In this document: positions 1 to 5,436 of the stretch, one piece after another
Layout: each line of letters begins with the position of its first letter
Position numbering within the stretch: position 1 is the first letter of the stretch
Position numbers and translations under genes: made by a program
The notes under the pieces: generated by a model
What the model was told of the DNA's origin: nothing
The model's input: the letters and a program-made list of their open reading frames with translations, nothing else
The model's database searches: none
Assembly: GCA_963579135.1 (NCBI GenBank)
Contig: CAUZFB010000100.1
Span: 1-5,436 of the forward strand
Source: CALGTL01 sp963579135
GTDB taxonomy: Bacteria; Chloroflexota; Dehalococcoidia; Lucifugimonadales; Australimonadaceae
Direction of reading: 5' to 3'
DNA: 5,436 bases

Positions 1-1223
1 TCGCTTGTGCCGGAGTCGGATTGCTCGTGCTGAGCGTGCCCTCGCGAATTCGGCATGTTCCGTGGCTGGTTGTGCCGTTGTGCGTGATGGCGTTGCTGGC
101 GACGATTTCGCTGGTGTTTCGGATCGTGGCTCAGGACATCGAGTACATGTGGCTGGTGCGGTCCTACTATGGATACATCGCCGCTCCGGTTATCTTCACG
201 TTCTTCGTCCACTACCTCCGCATGCTGGAGAGCAAGGACATCGCCAGGGCCCTCGACGTGGCTCTGGGCGTCGTGTTCGCCGGATACATCCTGAACGCCC
301 TTGGGCTGACCTGGATCATACAGGCGGTCGTCAATCGGGCTATTTTCGTCGGGTTCGACCATGGCAGGGGTTTCACGAGCTTCTTCGCCGAACAGTCATT
401 CATCAGCATTCAGATGGCATTCCTTTTGTTCTGTTACTTGCTCGTCGGGCGTTTGACGAAGCCCCGGCTTGTGGCAGTGGTAATTGCCGCGTCCCTCTCG
501 GCGGCTGGCCAGATGTTCGTAACGCTCGGCGAGGTCCTACTCGCGTATGTGCTGATGATAGGCGTAGTGGCACTAGTCGGGAGAGGTATTCGAGTTCGCT
601 GGCTGACCCGCCTTGGCCTTGCCGCGATCGTGATCGCCCTGTTCCTCATGTATCAGGATGTTGTGGCTCAGGTGGCGAATCGCGCGGGCTTGCCCACCAG
701 GGGAATCACCGTGGTATCTAAGCTTATCGAGACGGGTCCTGCGTACATCGGCCAGGACACAGGTGTGTTCTATCGGATCGCCGGAGTTTTGCAGGCGGGG
801 GCGACGCTGGTGGAAAATCCGCTGAACTTCAGGTTGGCGGCCGCGTCGGACCTGGATTTTCGCGAGACGATTCAACCCACGTACGCCTGGCTCAGCCTCG
901 CACTCTTCGATGACTCTACCCCAGTGTACTCCCGTCGAGTGTCTTCGTCCCTGGGTACCTGGATTATTGAATTCGGTGTTGTGGGCCTGCTTGCGGCAGT
1001 CTCATTCATCGTGATGCTCATTCGGCGTGGAGTGCGGGCAGATCGGACGCGATCGCAACCGGTCCTATGGGCCATCCTGTTCTTCGTACAGGTTCTGTTT
1101 CTGGCGGTTCCCCTCGCCAACCCATCACTCTGGTTGCTCGCTGGGCTGATATGGGTGACCGCAACGCCGCAGAGTGCACAGGTGCGCCGTCCAGTCGAGG
1201 AGCTAATCCGGCGTGGTCGCTAA
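1..1223 (+). CDS. O-antigen polymerase/ligase-like (Wzy-like) membrane protein, 5' partial
   Basis: This is probably an inner-membrane polymerase that joins lipid-linked oligosaccharide repeat units at the periplasmic face. The frame is open from the first full codon at position 3. The TTG at 21 is only the first start-like codon inside the window and falls in a hydrophobic stretch, so the real start is probably upstream. Counting from that TTG, I see about nine or ten hydrophobic segments, near residues 14-36, 50-66, 77-96, 131-145, 149-189 (two), 198-216, 311-333 and 347-379 (two). A long hydrophilic loop lies at about 217-309, as expected for the large periplasmic loop of Wzy and WaaL proteins. 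It contains R252 in a YRIAGVLQAGATLVENPL stretch, like the Arg-led loop motif of these families. FFAEQSF (E124) resembles the 'EPS' motif of Wzy-like proteins, and SLGTWIIEFGVVGLL (E317) matches the usual late motif. The overlap with the glycosyltransferase gene supports a polysaccharide role. Polymerase and ligase cannot be told apart by sequence; the gene neighbourhood favours polymerase. Confidence 0.75.
   Translation, partial: ACAGVGLLVLSVPSRIRHVPWLVVPLCVMALLATISLVFRIVAQDIEYMWLVRSYYGYIAAPVIFTFFVHYLRMLESKDIARALDVALGVVFAGYILNALGLTWIIQAVVNRAIFVGFDHGRGFTSFFAEQSFISIQMAFLLFCYLLVGRLTKPRLVAVVIAASLSAAGQMFVTLGEVLLAYVLMIGVVALVGRGIRVRWLTRLGLAAIVIALFLMYQDVVAQVANRAGLPTRGITVVSKLIETGPAYIGQDTGVFYRIAGVLQAGATLVENPLNFRLAAASDLDFRETIQPTYAWLSLALFDDSTPVYSRRVSSSLGTWIIEFGVVGLLAAVSFIVMLIRRGVRADRTRSQPVLWAILFFVQVLFLAVPLANPSLWLLAGLIWVTATPQSAQVRRPVEELIRRGR
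1197..1202 (+). promoter_or_regulatory. Ribosome binding site for the glycosyltransferase gene
   Basis: GAGGAG lies inside the end of the upstream membrane-protein gene, 10 bases before the GTG at 1213. It is the only strong Shine-Dalgarno match near that start. It supports GTG 1213 as the true start and fits translational coupling with the upstream gene, which ends at 1223. Confidence 0.6.
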
Positions 1224-2385
1224 GGCCACGGTGCTGACCCTAGTGGGTGCTTATCTTCCCGGCTATAAGTGGGGCGGTCCCGTGCGGACTCTGGCTAACC
1301 TGGTTGACCGGTTGGGAGAGGAGTTCCGATTTCGCATCATTACCTCCGATCGCGACATGTTGGACCGAGGACCGTACGCAGGGGTGATGGTCGACGCATG
1401 GAACCGAGTAGGAAATGCCGACGTCTACTATGCCTCGCCGTCGGCGTTGGCGATTCGAAGATTTTCAAAATTGATCAGCGACACCCCCCACGACGTGCTC
1501 TATCTGAACAGCTTCTTTCACGCCGTCTTTGCGACCCAGCCCCTGATCGCCAGGCGCCTAGGTCTGCTGCGGCGTGCGCCGGTCGTTCTGGCTCCACGCG
1601 GCGAATTTTCGGCAGAGGCCCTCAAGCTCAAGCGCTGGAAGAAGGCTCTCTATGTGAAGGTTGGAACCCCTTTTGGACTATTTCGAGATCTGGTCTGGCA
1701 GGCTTCCAGCGACCTCGAGGCCGAGCATATTAGGCGACGGTTGGGTTCTGTTGCCAAGCGCGTGGTCGTCGCTCCCAACGTCCCGCGCGGAATCTTAGGA
1801 GTGTCTGTGCCGGCTCAAGCCAGACGCCCAGGAGGCGTCTTGCGCCTCGTTTTTCTCTCGCGCATCGCACCGATGAAGAATCTCCACTTTGCCCTGCAGG
1901 TTTTGGGAAAGGTGCGTGTGCCTGTCGAATTCAACATCTACGGGCCAGTCGAAGATGCGGGATACTGGCACAGGTGTCAGCGACTTATGGACGAATTGCC
2001 TGGCAATGTGAATGTGACGTACGGCGCTGAGGTGCGGCCGGCCGACGTGGGTGACGTCCTGCAGGCGCACGACCTGTTCTTCCTGCCAACGCTCGGTGAA
2101 AACTACGGGCACGTCATCGCCGAGGCGCTGGCGGCGGGCACACCGGTCCTCATCTCCGACGCAACTGCGTGGCGAGGCCTTGAGGAAGCGGGCGTGGGCT
2201 GGGACCTGCCGCTCGACGACCAAGATCACTTTGCGCGTTGCATCGAGCACTGCGCGCGTCTCGAGGAGGGCAAGTTTGCGGCGTGGCGTGAGCGGGTATG
2301 GGCCTATGGGGCAGACCGGATGCGAGACCCGTGGGCAATTGAGGCCAATCGGAGTCTGTTCGAACAGGCCATCGCGCGGGCGTGA
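1213..2385 (+). CDS. Glycosyltransferase family 4 (GT-B fold)
   Basis: This 390-residue cytoplasmic or membrane-associated enzyme should transfer a sugar from a nucleotide donor to a growing lipid-linked oligosaccharide. The N-terminal half begins with YLPGYKWGGPVRTLANL and then RFRIITSDRD, the glycine-rich acceptor-domain start of GT4 enzymes in surface-polysaccharide loci. YLNSFF (from residue 97) and APRGEFS (from 127) are further family signatures. The donor-binding half opens with LSRIAPMKNL (215-224), where R217 and K222 match the basic pair that contacts the donor phosphates. The key EX7E motif is intact (E296 and E304 in GENYGHVIAEALAAGTPV). The length is normal and there is no membrane segment. 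The start is GTG 1213, backed by GAGGAG ten bases upstream, and it overlaps the previous gene by 11 bases, which suggests one operon. Donor, acceptor and linkage cannot be read from the sequence. The family call is firm; the exact substrate is unknown. Confidence 0.92.
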   Translation: MVAKATVLTLVGAYLPGYKWGGPVRTLANLVDRLGEEFRFRIITSDRDMLDRGPYAGVMVDAWNRVGNADVYYASPSALAIRRFSKLISDTPHDVLYLNSFFHAVFATQPLIARRLGLLRRAPVVLAPRGEFSAEALKLKRWKKALYVKVGTPFGLFRDLVWQASSDLEAEHIRRRLGSVAKRVVVAPNVPRGILGVSVPAQARRPGGVLRLVFLSRIAPMKNLHFALQVLGKVRVPVEFNIYGPVEDAGYWHRCQRLMDELPGNVNVTYGAEVRPADVGDVLQAHDLFFLPTLGENYGHVIAEALAAGTPVLISDATAWRGLEEAGVGWDLPLDDQDHFARCIEHCARLEEGKFAAWRERVWAYGADRMRDPWAIEANRSLFEQAIARA

Positions 2386-2416
2386 TATGGCATCAGGACT
2401 GGATGAAACAGAGCAC

Positions 2417-2433
2417 CAGATTCTGAGAATCTG
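2417..2433. repeat. Perfect inverted repeat, 7-bp arms with 3-base loop
   Basis: CAGATTC-TGA-GAATCTG starts 32 bases after the glycosyltransferase stop codon. As RNA it would form a short hairpin; as DNA it is a near-symmetric 17-base site that a dimeric regulator could bind. It is followed by GAAACACGGG, not a T-run, so it is not a standard intrinsic terminator. The role is unknown. Confidence 0.5.
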
Positions 2434-2531
2434 AAACACGGGGGCGTCGACAGCCCGAACCCGTTGTCCGCTCCAGGCCGTCTGGGCATCCGGACGAATC
2501 AGTTCCTATCCCGAGCGGTCGCGCAAAGGTA

Positions 2532-2545
2532 GGCGGAATTCCGCC
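2532..2545. repeat. 14-bp perfect palindrome GGCGGAATTCCGCC
   Basis: The sequence is fully self-complementary with no spacer. It lies about 55 bases upstream of the predicted -10 element of the Wzz-like gene (2602), where an activator or other regulator could bind. As RNA it could fold as a 5-bp stem with an AATT loop, but no T-run follows, so a terminator role is weak. Confidence 0.45.
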
Positions 2546-2598
2546 GCTGTGCAATGGTCGGACGGGCGGGCGGGTCGCGGAGAAACTGGCGCGCGCTG

Positions 2599-2607
2599 TG
2601 ATATCAT
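2599..2607 (+). promoter_or_regulatory. Predicted extended -10 promoter of the Wzz-like gene
   Basis: TGATATCAT is a TGn extension followed by TATCAT, which matches five of six bases of TATAAT; a second TG just upstream gives TGTG. No good -35 box sits at the usual distance (the bases near 2579-2585 read GGAGAAA), which is common for extended -10 promoters. Transcription would start near 2614, leaving a leader of about 22 bases that contains the ribosome binding site at 2621-2625. This would make the Wzz-like gene independently transcribed. Confidence 0.5.
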
Positions 2608-2620
2608 CGCCACCCCAACC

Positions 2621-2625
2621 GGAGA
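2621..2625 (+). promoter_or_regulatory. Ribosome binding site deciding the Wzz-like start at 2636
   Basis: GGAGA lies 10 bases before ATG 2636. The longer possible start, GTG at 2549, has no Shine-Dalgarno match. The 29 residues it would add (rich in G, R, D and T) do not look like a Wzz N-terminus and would span the predicted promoter. Confidence 0.65.
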
Positions 2626-2635
2626 CAGATCACCC

Positions 2636-4264
2636 ATGCCAGACGACGACGCGCCGGTGAGAAGGCTCCCACCCGATTTGCCGGGCGGGCAGCTTACTGG
2701 CTACGACGACGAGATCTCGCTAGAGCCGCTCTTTGGAATCCTTTGGAGCTACCGCCGGGTCTGGATGGCGTCCGTGGGTGCTCTTATCGTGCTCTTCGTT
2801 CTTGGCACCCTTCGCATGTACTTGATCTCCCCGGCTGAGCGCCATGCCAGTCTGGAGTTCCGCGTGGTCTTCGATGGCGCGACTCTGGGCGAGTACCCAA
2901 GCGGTCTACGTTTCGCTGCTTCCGAGATCATTGCCGATGCGGTTCTTATTAACGTGTTTGCCGCCGACGAGTTGGACCGCTACATGAGCTACGCGAGGTT
3001 CAAGAGTCGCCTGGCGGTAATCGAGTCCCCCAATGCTGGACTCGAGCTACTCACGCGCGAGTACCGCGAGAGGAGTGAGGGACGGTTAGCGCTTACCGAT
3101 CGCATCCGGCTCCAAGAGGAATATCGGCAGCAGCGCGAAGCACTCAAGCAGCCTCTGTACACGCTGTCATTCATCGACTCCGCTGGCACGAGCGAGGTGC
3201 CATCGGCGCTGCTCAACAAAGTGCTTAGGGACATCCTCGCGGCCTGGGCGGAGGAGGCGATCGAGCGCCGGCGTGTCCTGCGCTACCAAGTCGAGCTTCC
3301 CAACCCGGATTCGCTCCTGTCAGATTTCATTTCCCGCAGTCATCCATTTGTCAAACTCGATGTCCTCCGCAGGACCCTCAACCGTAGTATCGGCGCTTTG
3401 GATGAGGTGGCGTCTCTCCCAGGCGCTGGCATCACGACGGTAGGCGATGGGGCCGAACGAGTTTCTCTGGAAGAGGTCAGCCGACGTTTCGAGGACCTTC
3501 TGAATGTCGGTCTCCGCCCTCTCATGATCGGCGCGCTGACCGCGGGAACCGGCTCGGATCGCCAATTCTTCGCAGGCTACGTTGAAAGCCGCCTACTGCA
3601 GAGCCGCATGGATCGTGCGGCGGCGGCCGCCCGGTTGGAGATCCTTCGGGAGGCGCTTCAGGCATACCAGATGGTCGACCGCGGCTTTGACACGGCTCGG
3701 TCGCGCCGAATTACCGACCCGCTTCTGGACCGGATCGTCGCCCTGTCTGTCGAAGCAACGGACCTTCCGTACAGGCGGCGCGTCGTCGACAGCATAATCT
3801 CGGCCGGAGACGATACGGCCGAGGTTGAGCGGGAGATCGCGGAGTATCAGGAAATGCTCGCCTGGGCACTCGGCGAGCGCCCTAACCAGGCGGTTCGTGC
3901 AGATCTCGGATCGCGCGCCATTGGCGAGCGCGTCGACGCGATACAGGTGGACATCGAACAGGCCCTCAGACAGGCGGAAGCGTTACTGGCTGAGATCTCT
4001 ATGCGCAATCTGAATCCTGGAACAGCCCTGTATTCGGTCGTGGACCCGTTTATCGAGCAGACCGAGCGCACGGTGACCCTCTGGACCATCGTGGCATACG
4101 CCGTCCTCCTTCTGATCGTGTCGCTCACCGTTGTGCCTCTCGCCTGTGTAGTGCATCATTGGGCACGCCGCCTGGCGGCTCGGCAGTCGCTCCGCGGGCG
4201 CACAGCGCCTGACGACGCGGATCTCCCACGCTCGCTTGAGGCCACCCCATCCGATTTGGTCTGA
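2636..4264 (+). CDS. Wzz-like polysaccharide co-polymerase (chain-length determinant)
   Basis: This 542-residue inner-membrane protein likely controls polymer chain length by working with the Wzy-like polymerase. The layout is that of a polysaccharide co-polymerase: a short cytoplasmic N-terminus with DEISLEPLFGILW (from residue 25), the usual Wzz lead-in; a first membrane segment at about 42-64; a large periplasmic domain of about 415 residues; a second membrane segment at about 482-508; and a charged tail of some 30 residues. The periplasmic part starts with FRVVFDGATLGEYPSGLRFA (EYPSG at 86-90), followed by helical, Glu/Arg-rich stretches (about 150-170, 350-375 and 410-440) that fit the long helices of Wzz oligomers. 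There is no Walker A or B motif, so no fused tyrosine kinase. It is longer than the usual enterobacterial Wzz (around 330 residues), and the proline-rich motif normally found before the second membrane segment is barely present (only VDPFIEQ). ATG 2636 was chosen because of GGAGA at 2621. The topology call is strong; the precise subfamily is uncertain. Confidence 0.8.
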   Translation: MPDDDAPVRRLPPDLPGGQLTGYDDEISLEPLFGILWSYRRVWMASVGALIVLFVLGTLRMYLISPAERHASLEFRVVFDGATLGEYPSGLRFAASEIIADAVLINVFAADELDRYMSYARFKSRLAVIESPNAGLELLTREYRERSEGRLALTDRIRLQEEYRQQREALKQPLYTLSFIDSAGTSEVPSALLNKVLRDILAAWAEEAIERRRVLRYQVELPNPDSLLSDFISRSHPFVKLDVLRRTLNRSIGALDEVASLPGAGITTVGDGAERVSLEEVSRRFEDLLNVGLRPLMIGALTAGTGSDRQFFAGYVESRLLQSRMDRAAAAARLEILREALQAYQMVDRGFDTARSRRITDPLLDRIVALSVEATDLPYRRRVVDSIISAGDDTAEVEREIAEYQEMLAWALGERPNQAVRADLGSRAIGERVDAIQVDIEQALRQAEALLAEISMRNLNPGTALYSVVDPFIEQTERTVTLWTIVAYAVLLLIVSLTVVPLACVVHHWARRLAARQSLRGRTAPDDADLPRSLEATPSDLV

Positions 4265-4285
4265 GGCTTCGCCTGTGACACGCTG

Positions 4286-4299
4286 CCGACTTCGGTCGG
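4286..4299 (+). terminator. C(UUCG)G tetraloop hairpin, possible 3'-end or RNA-stability element
   Basis: CCGAC-TTCG-GTCGG gives a perfect 5-bp stem closed by the exceptionally stable C(UUCG)G loop, 21 bases after the Wzz-like stop codon. The following bases (AGGCACTGCC) lack the T-run of an intrinsic terminator. It may instead protect the mRNA 3' end or mark a processed or Rho-dependent end. The hairpin is certain from the sequence; calling it a terminator is a weak inference. Confidence 0.35.
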
Positions 4300-4384
4300 A
4301 GGCACTGCCTGCGGAATACCCCGGAGCTACGCATCGCTGTGTGACCGCAGGTGCTGGTGTCGGGCAGGAGTGTGCCGGAGCCGG

Positions 4385-4413
4385 TTGTCGAACCCTTCGT
4401 GCTTCGTAAGAAT
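4385..4413 (+). promoter_or_regulatory. Weak possible promoter before the last gene
   Basis: TTGTCG (4385-4390, four of six consensus bases) is 17 bases upstream of AAGAAT (4408-4413, four of six). Transcription would start around 4420, at or next to the ATG at 4421, which would give a leaderless message. That fits the absence of a Shine-Dalgarno sequence just before the ATG. The match quality is poor and could be chance. Confidence 0.2.
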
Positions 4414-4420
4414 AGACGCC

Positions 4421-5436
4421 ATGCAGTGGCTTGATTCTGGGACCTATCCGCTACTGGCGCCGATTCTGCAGACCTTGGCGATCGTGGCGTGTTTTACCAT
4501 CCAGAAGAGGCTACTGTTTAATCGGATAGGCTTCGAGGAAAAGGAATATTCCAGATCCTTCCTGTTTCCGGCGCTCTTGAAATCACCGCGCGGAGCGCTG
4601 GTGACGATCGGTCCAATGCTACTGGGAGTCCTGTTCTTCCACCGCTTGCAATGGCAGGTCATCGCAGCGGATGGTGGGTACGTCTGGATGATCGTGACTG
4701 TCCTCGTCGTGACATGCAGCTGGGCCTACGCATGCATGCCCTACAACTACTATTATGGCAAGTTGCATCTGTATGATCGGGTGCTCATGGTCGCCTTGGC
4801 TCTCGGCGCTGTCTGGCATCCGCTCTTCACCGCTCCGTTCTTGGCTACGGTGCTGGCCTTCGTGTCTCAACTTCGGTTCCCGCTTCAGCTCTTCAGTTAC
4901 ACGGACAAACAACCGTTGTTCGATCTTTTGAACCTGTCCGTATGCTTCCTGTATGTTCGGGTTATGGCTCCCAGCACGTCGCCGATCCGCTACCTGTTTC
5001 TGTCCTTATGCGTGATGGGTGCGTACTACTTTGCTCCCGGCGTCAAGAAGCTCCGAATTGGATGGTTGGGTAAAGAACAGCTGCAGCGTTTGTTATTGGC
5101 GGCTCGCGACAATGGATGGCTACACTGGCTTGGTCTTGAGAAGATCCGGGCGGCGGTCGCGTTCATCGGGAGAACGAACACGATACTTCTGTGGCTCGTC
5201 ATGGCGGTAGAGCTCGGCGCGATACTTATGCTGCTGAATGTTAAGTTGGCTGTGATCCTGCTGGTCGGATCCCTGATCGTCCATGTCGGGATTTTTGCCG
5301 CTTCCGGCATCTTGTTTTGGAAATGGATAATCGTCAACCTGACTTTGGTCGCATCGTTGTTGTCGCTGTCCCAGGCGGGACTCCAGGAGGTGTTTGCCAT
5401 CCAGTCGTTTCTCTTGTCGTTGGTATTGTTTGGGCT
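4421..5436 (+). CDS. Polytopic membrane protein of unknown function, 3' partial
   Basis: The frame is open from ATG 4421 to the window edge, giving 338 complete codons; the stop lies beyond the window. I do not recognise the family with confidence. The protein has about nine hydrophobic stretches, including LLAPILQTLAIVACFTI near the start, VWMIVTVLVVTCSWAY, a long one ending VWHPLFTAPFLATVLAFV, LFLSLCVMGAYYFAPGV, TILLWLVMAVELGAILMLL and LAVILLVGSLIVHVGIFAASGILFWKW. Notable polar residues near membrane segments are YYFAPGVKKLRIGW (202-215), H288 and FWKW (299-302). The pattern of a Tyr/Phe-rich helix followed by Gly, Lys, Leu and Gly-Trp recalls HTTM / vitamin K-dependent carboxylase-like membrane proteins, but this is resemblance only. 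No Shine-Dalgarno sequence precedes the ATG; in-frame TTG 4385 (GGAG at 4377-4380) and GTG 4370 are alternative starts, but they add non-hydrophobic residues. Base composition is lower in GC: 29/60 and 28/60 in the stretches 5221-5280 and 5281-5340, against 43/60 at 3601-3660 in the Wzz-like gene. A role in polymer modification or export is inferred from location alone. Confidence 0.7.
   Translation, partial: MQWLDSGTYPLLAPILQTLAIVACFTIQKRLLFNRIGFEEKEYSRSFLFPALLKSPRGALVTIGPMLLGVLFFHRLQWQVIAADGGYVWMIVTVLVVTCSWAYACMPYNYYYGKLHLYDRVLMVALALGAVWHPLFTAPFLATVLAFVSQLRFPLQLFSYTDKQPLFDLLNLSVCFLYVRVMAPSTSPIRYLFLSLCVMGAYYFAPGVKKLRIGWLGKEQLQRLLLAARDNGWLHWLGLEKIRAAVAFIGRTNTILLWLVMAVELGAILMLLNVKLAVILLVGSLIVHVGIFAASGILFWKWIIVNLTLVASLLSLSQAGLQEVFAIQSFLLSLVLFG

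Larger units (their letters stand above)
2386..2635. other. Intergenic region between glycosyltransferase and Wzz-like genes
   Basis: This 250-base spacer contains no convincing gene. Positions 2387-2434 could encode a 15-residue peptide (MASGLDETEHQILRI), but no ribosome binding site or run of one amino acid supports a leader peptide. The spacer holds two perfect palindromes (2417-2433 and 2532-2545), a GGGCGGGCGGG tract at 2564-2574 and an extended -10 promoter at 2599-2607. Together these suggest that the Wzz-like gene has its own transcription start. Confidence 0.6.
4265..4420. other. Hairpin-rich spacer downstream of the Wzz-like gene
   Basis: These 156 bases hold no convincing gene. 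The same frame stays open from the stop at 4262-4264 to the ATG at 4421, but its translation is rich in Cys, Arg and Ser and looks non-coding. Short inverted repeats are packed here: AGGC-TTC-GCCT at 4264-4274, the UUCG hairpin at 4286-4299, AGGCA-C-TGCCT at 4300-4310, and a 7-bp pair CCTGCGG (4308-4314) with CCGCAGG (4345-4351). None is followed by a T-run. Confidence 0.55.

Noticed and set aside
5..721. A 238-residue open frame on the + strand overlapping the Wzy-like gene.
   Set aside because: Its translation is rich in Arg, Gly and Pro without domain features, and it is a shadow of the hydrophobic, motif-bearing frame that covers the same bases.
2387..2434. A 15-codon ORF (MASGLDETEHQILRI) as a leader peptide.
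   Set aside because: There is no clear ribosome binding site, no repeated regulatory codon, and nothing that ties it to the downstream gene apart from overlap with a palindrome.
1795..2439. A 214-residue open frame on the - strand.
   Set aside because: It lies antisense to the conserved C-terminal half of the glycosyltransferase (EX7E motif) and shows no recognisable domain; long antisense frames are common in GC-rich genes.
2564..2574. GGGCGGGCGGG as a possible G-quadruplex.
   Set aside because: Only three runs of three G are present and no fourth run lies close by.
2586..2603. CTGGCGCGCGCTGTGATA as a possible sigma-54 (-24/-12) promoter.
   Set aside because: The GG at 2588-2589 is not followed by GC at the required 10-base spacing (bases 2600-2601 are GA).
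2549..2635. An N-terminal extension of the Wzz-like protein from GTG 2549.
   Set aside because: It has no ribosome binding site, the added residues are not like a Wzz N-terminus, and it would cover the predicted promoter; ATG 2636 has GGAGA in front.
4262..4421. Possible TGA read-through or ancestral fusion, because the Wzz-like gene and the last gene share a reading frame with only the TGA at 4262 between them.
   Set aside because: The 52 intervening codons translate to a Cys/Arg-rich sequence that looks non-coding, and an open run of this length is expected fairly often in GC-rich DNA.
5026..5400. A 124-residue open frame on the - strand.
   Set aside because: It is antisense to the polytopic membrane protein and has a Ser/Thr/Asn-rich translation typical of the reverse of hydrophobic codons.

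Overview
The window is a slice of a cell-surface polysaccharide (O-antigen, capsule or exopolysaccharide) biosynthesis locus. All four genes I can support lie on the + strand. The GC-rich codon usage, Shine-Dalgarno-led genes and a Wzy/Wzz-type gene set point to a Gram-negative bacterium, most likely a proteobacterium or similar. I cannot name a genus from the sequence alone.

Layout. (1) Positions 1-1223 hold the 3' part of a multi-pass inner-membrane protein of the O-antigen polymerase/ligase (Wzy-like) kind; its reading frame is open to the left edge, so the true start is outside the window. (2) Positions 1213-2385 hold a complete family 4 (GT-B fold) glycosyltransferase that overlaps gene 1 by 11 bases, so the two are probably cotranscribed and translationally coupled. 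(3) Positions 2386-2635 are a 250-base spacer with two perfect palindromes and a good extended -10 promoter just before the next gene. (4) Positions 2636-4264 hold a Wzz-like polysaccharide co-polymerase (chain-length regulator) with two membrane anchors around a large periplasmic domain and no kinase domain. (5) Positions 4265-4420 are a spacer rich in small hairpins, one of them a C(UUCG)G hairpin. (6) From 4421 to the right edge runs a polytopic membrane protein of unknown function, cut off by the window end, with a faint resemblance to HTTM / vitamin K-dependent carboxylase-like membrane proteins.

How the parts fit. In a Wzx/Wzy-type pathway, the glycosyltransferase adds a sugar to the lipid-linked repeat unit in the cytoplasm. 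The Wzy-like protein then joins repeat units at the periplasmic face, and the Wzz-like protein sets the final chain length. The last protein may modify or help export the polymer, but nothing in the sequence proves that. I see no RNA gene, insertion sequence, CRISPR array, integrase or attachment site. The most useful points for a second look are the unknown membrane protein, the divergent Wzz-like protein with its own promoter, and the palindromes in the two spacers.
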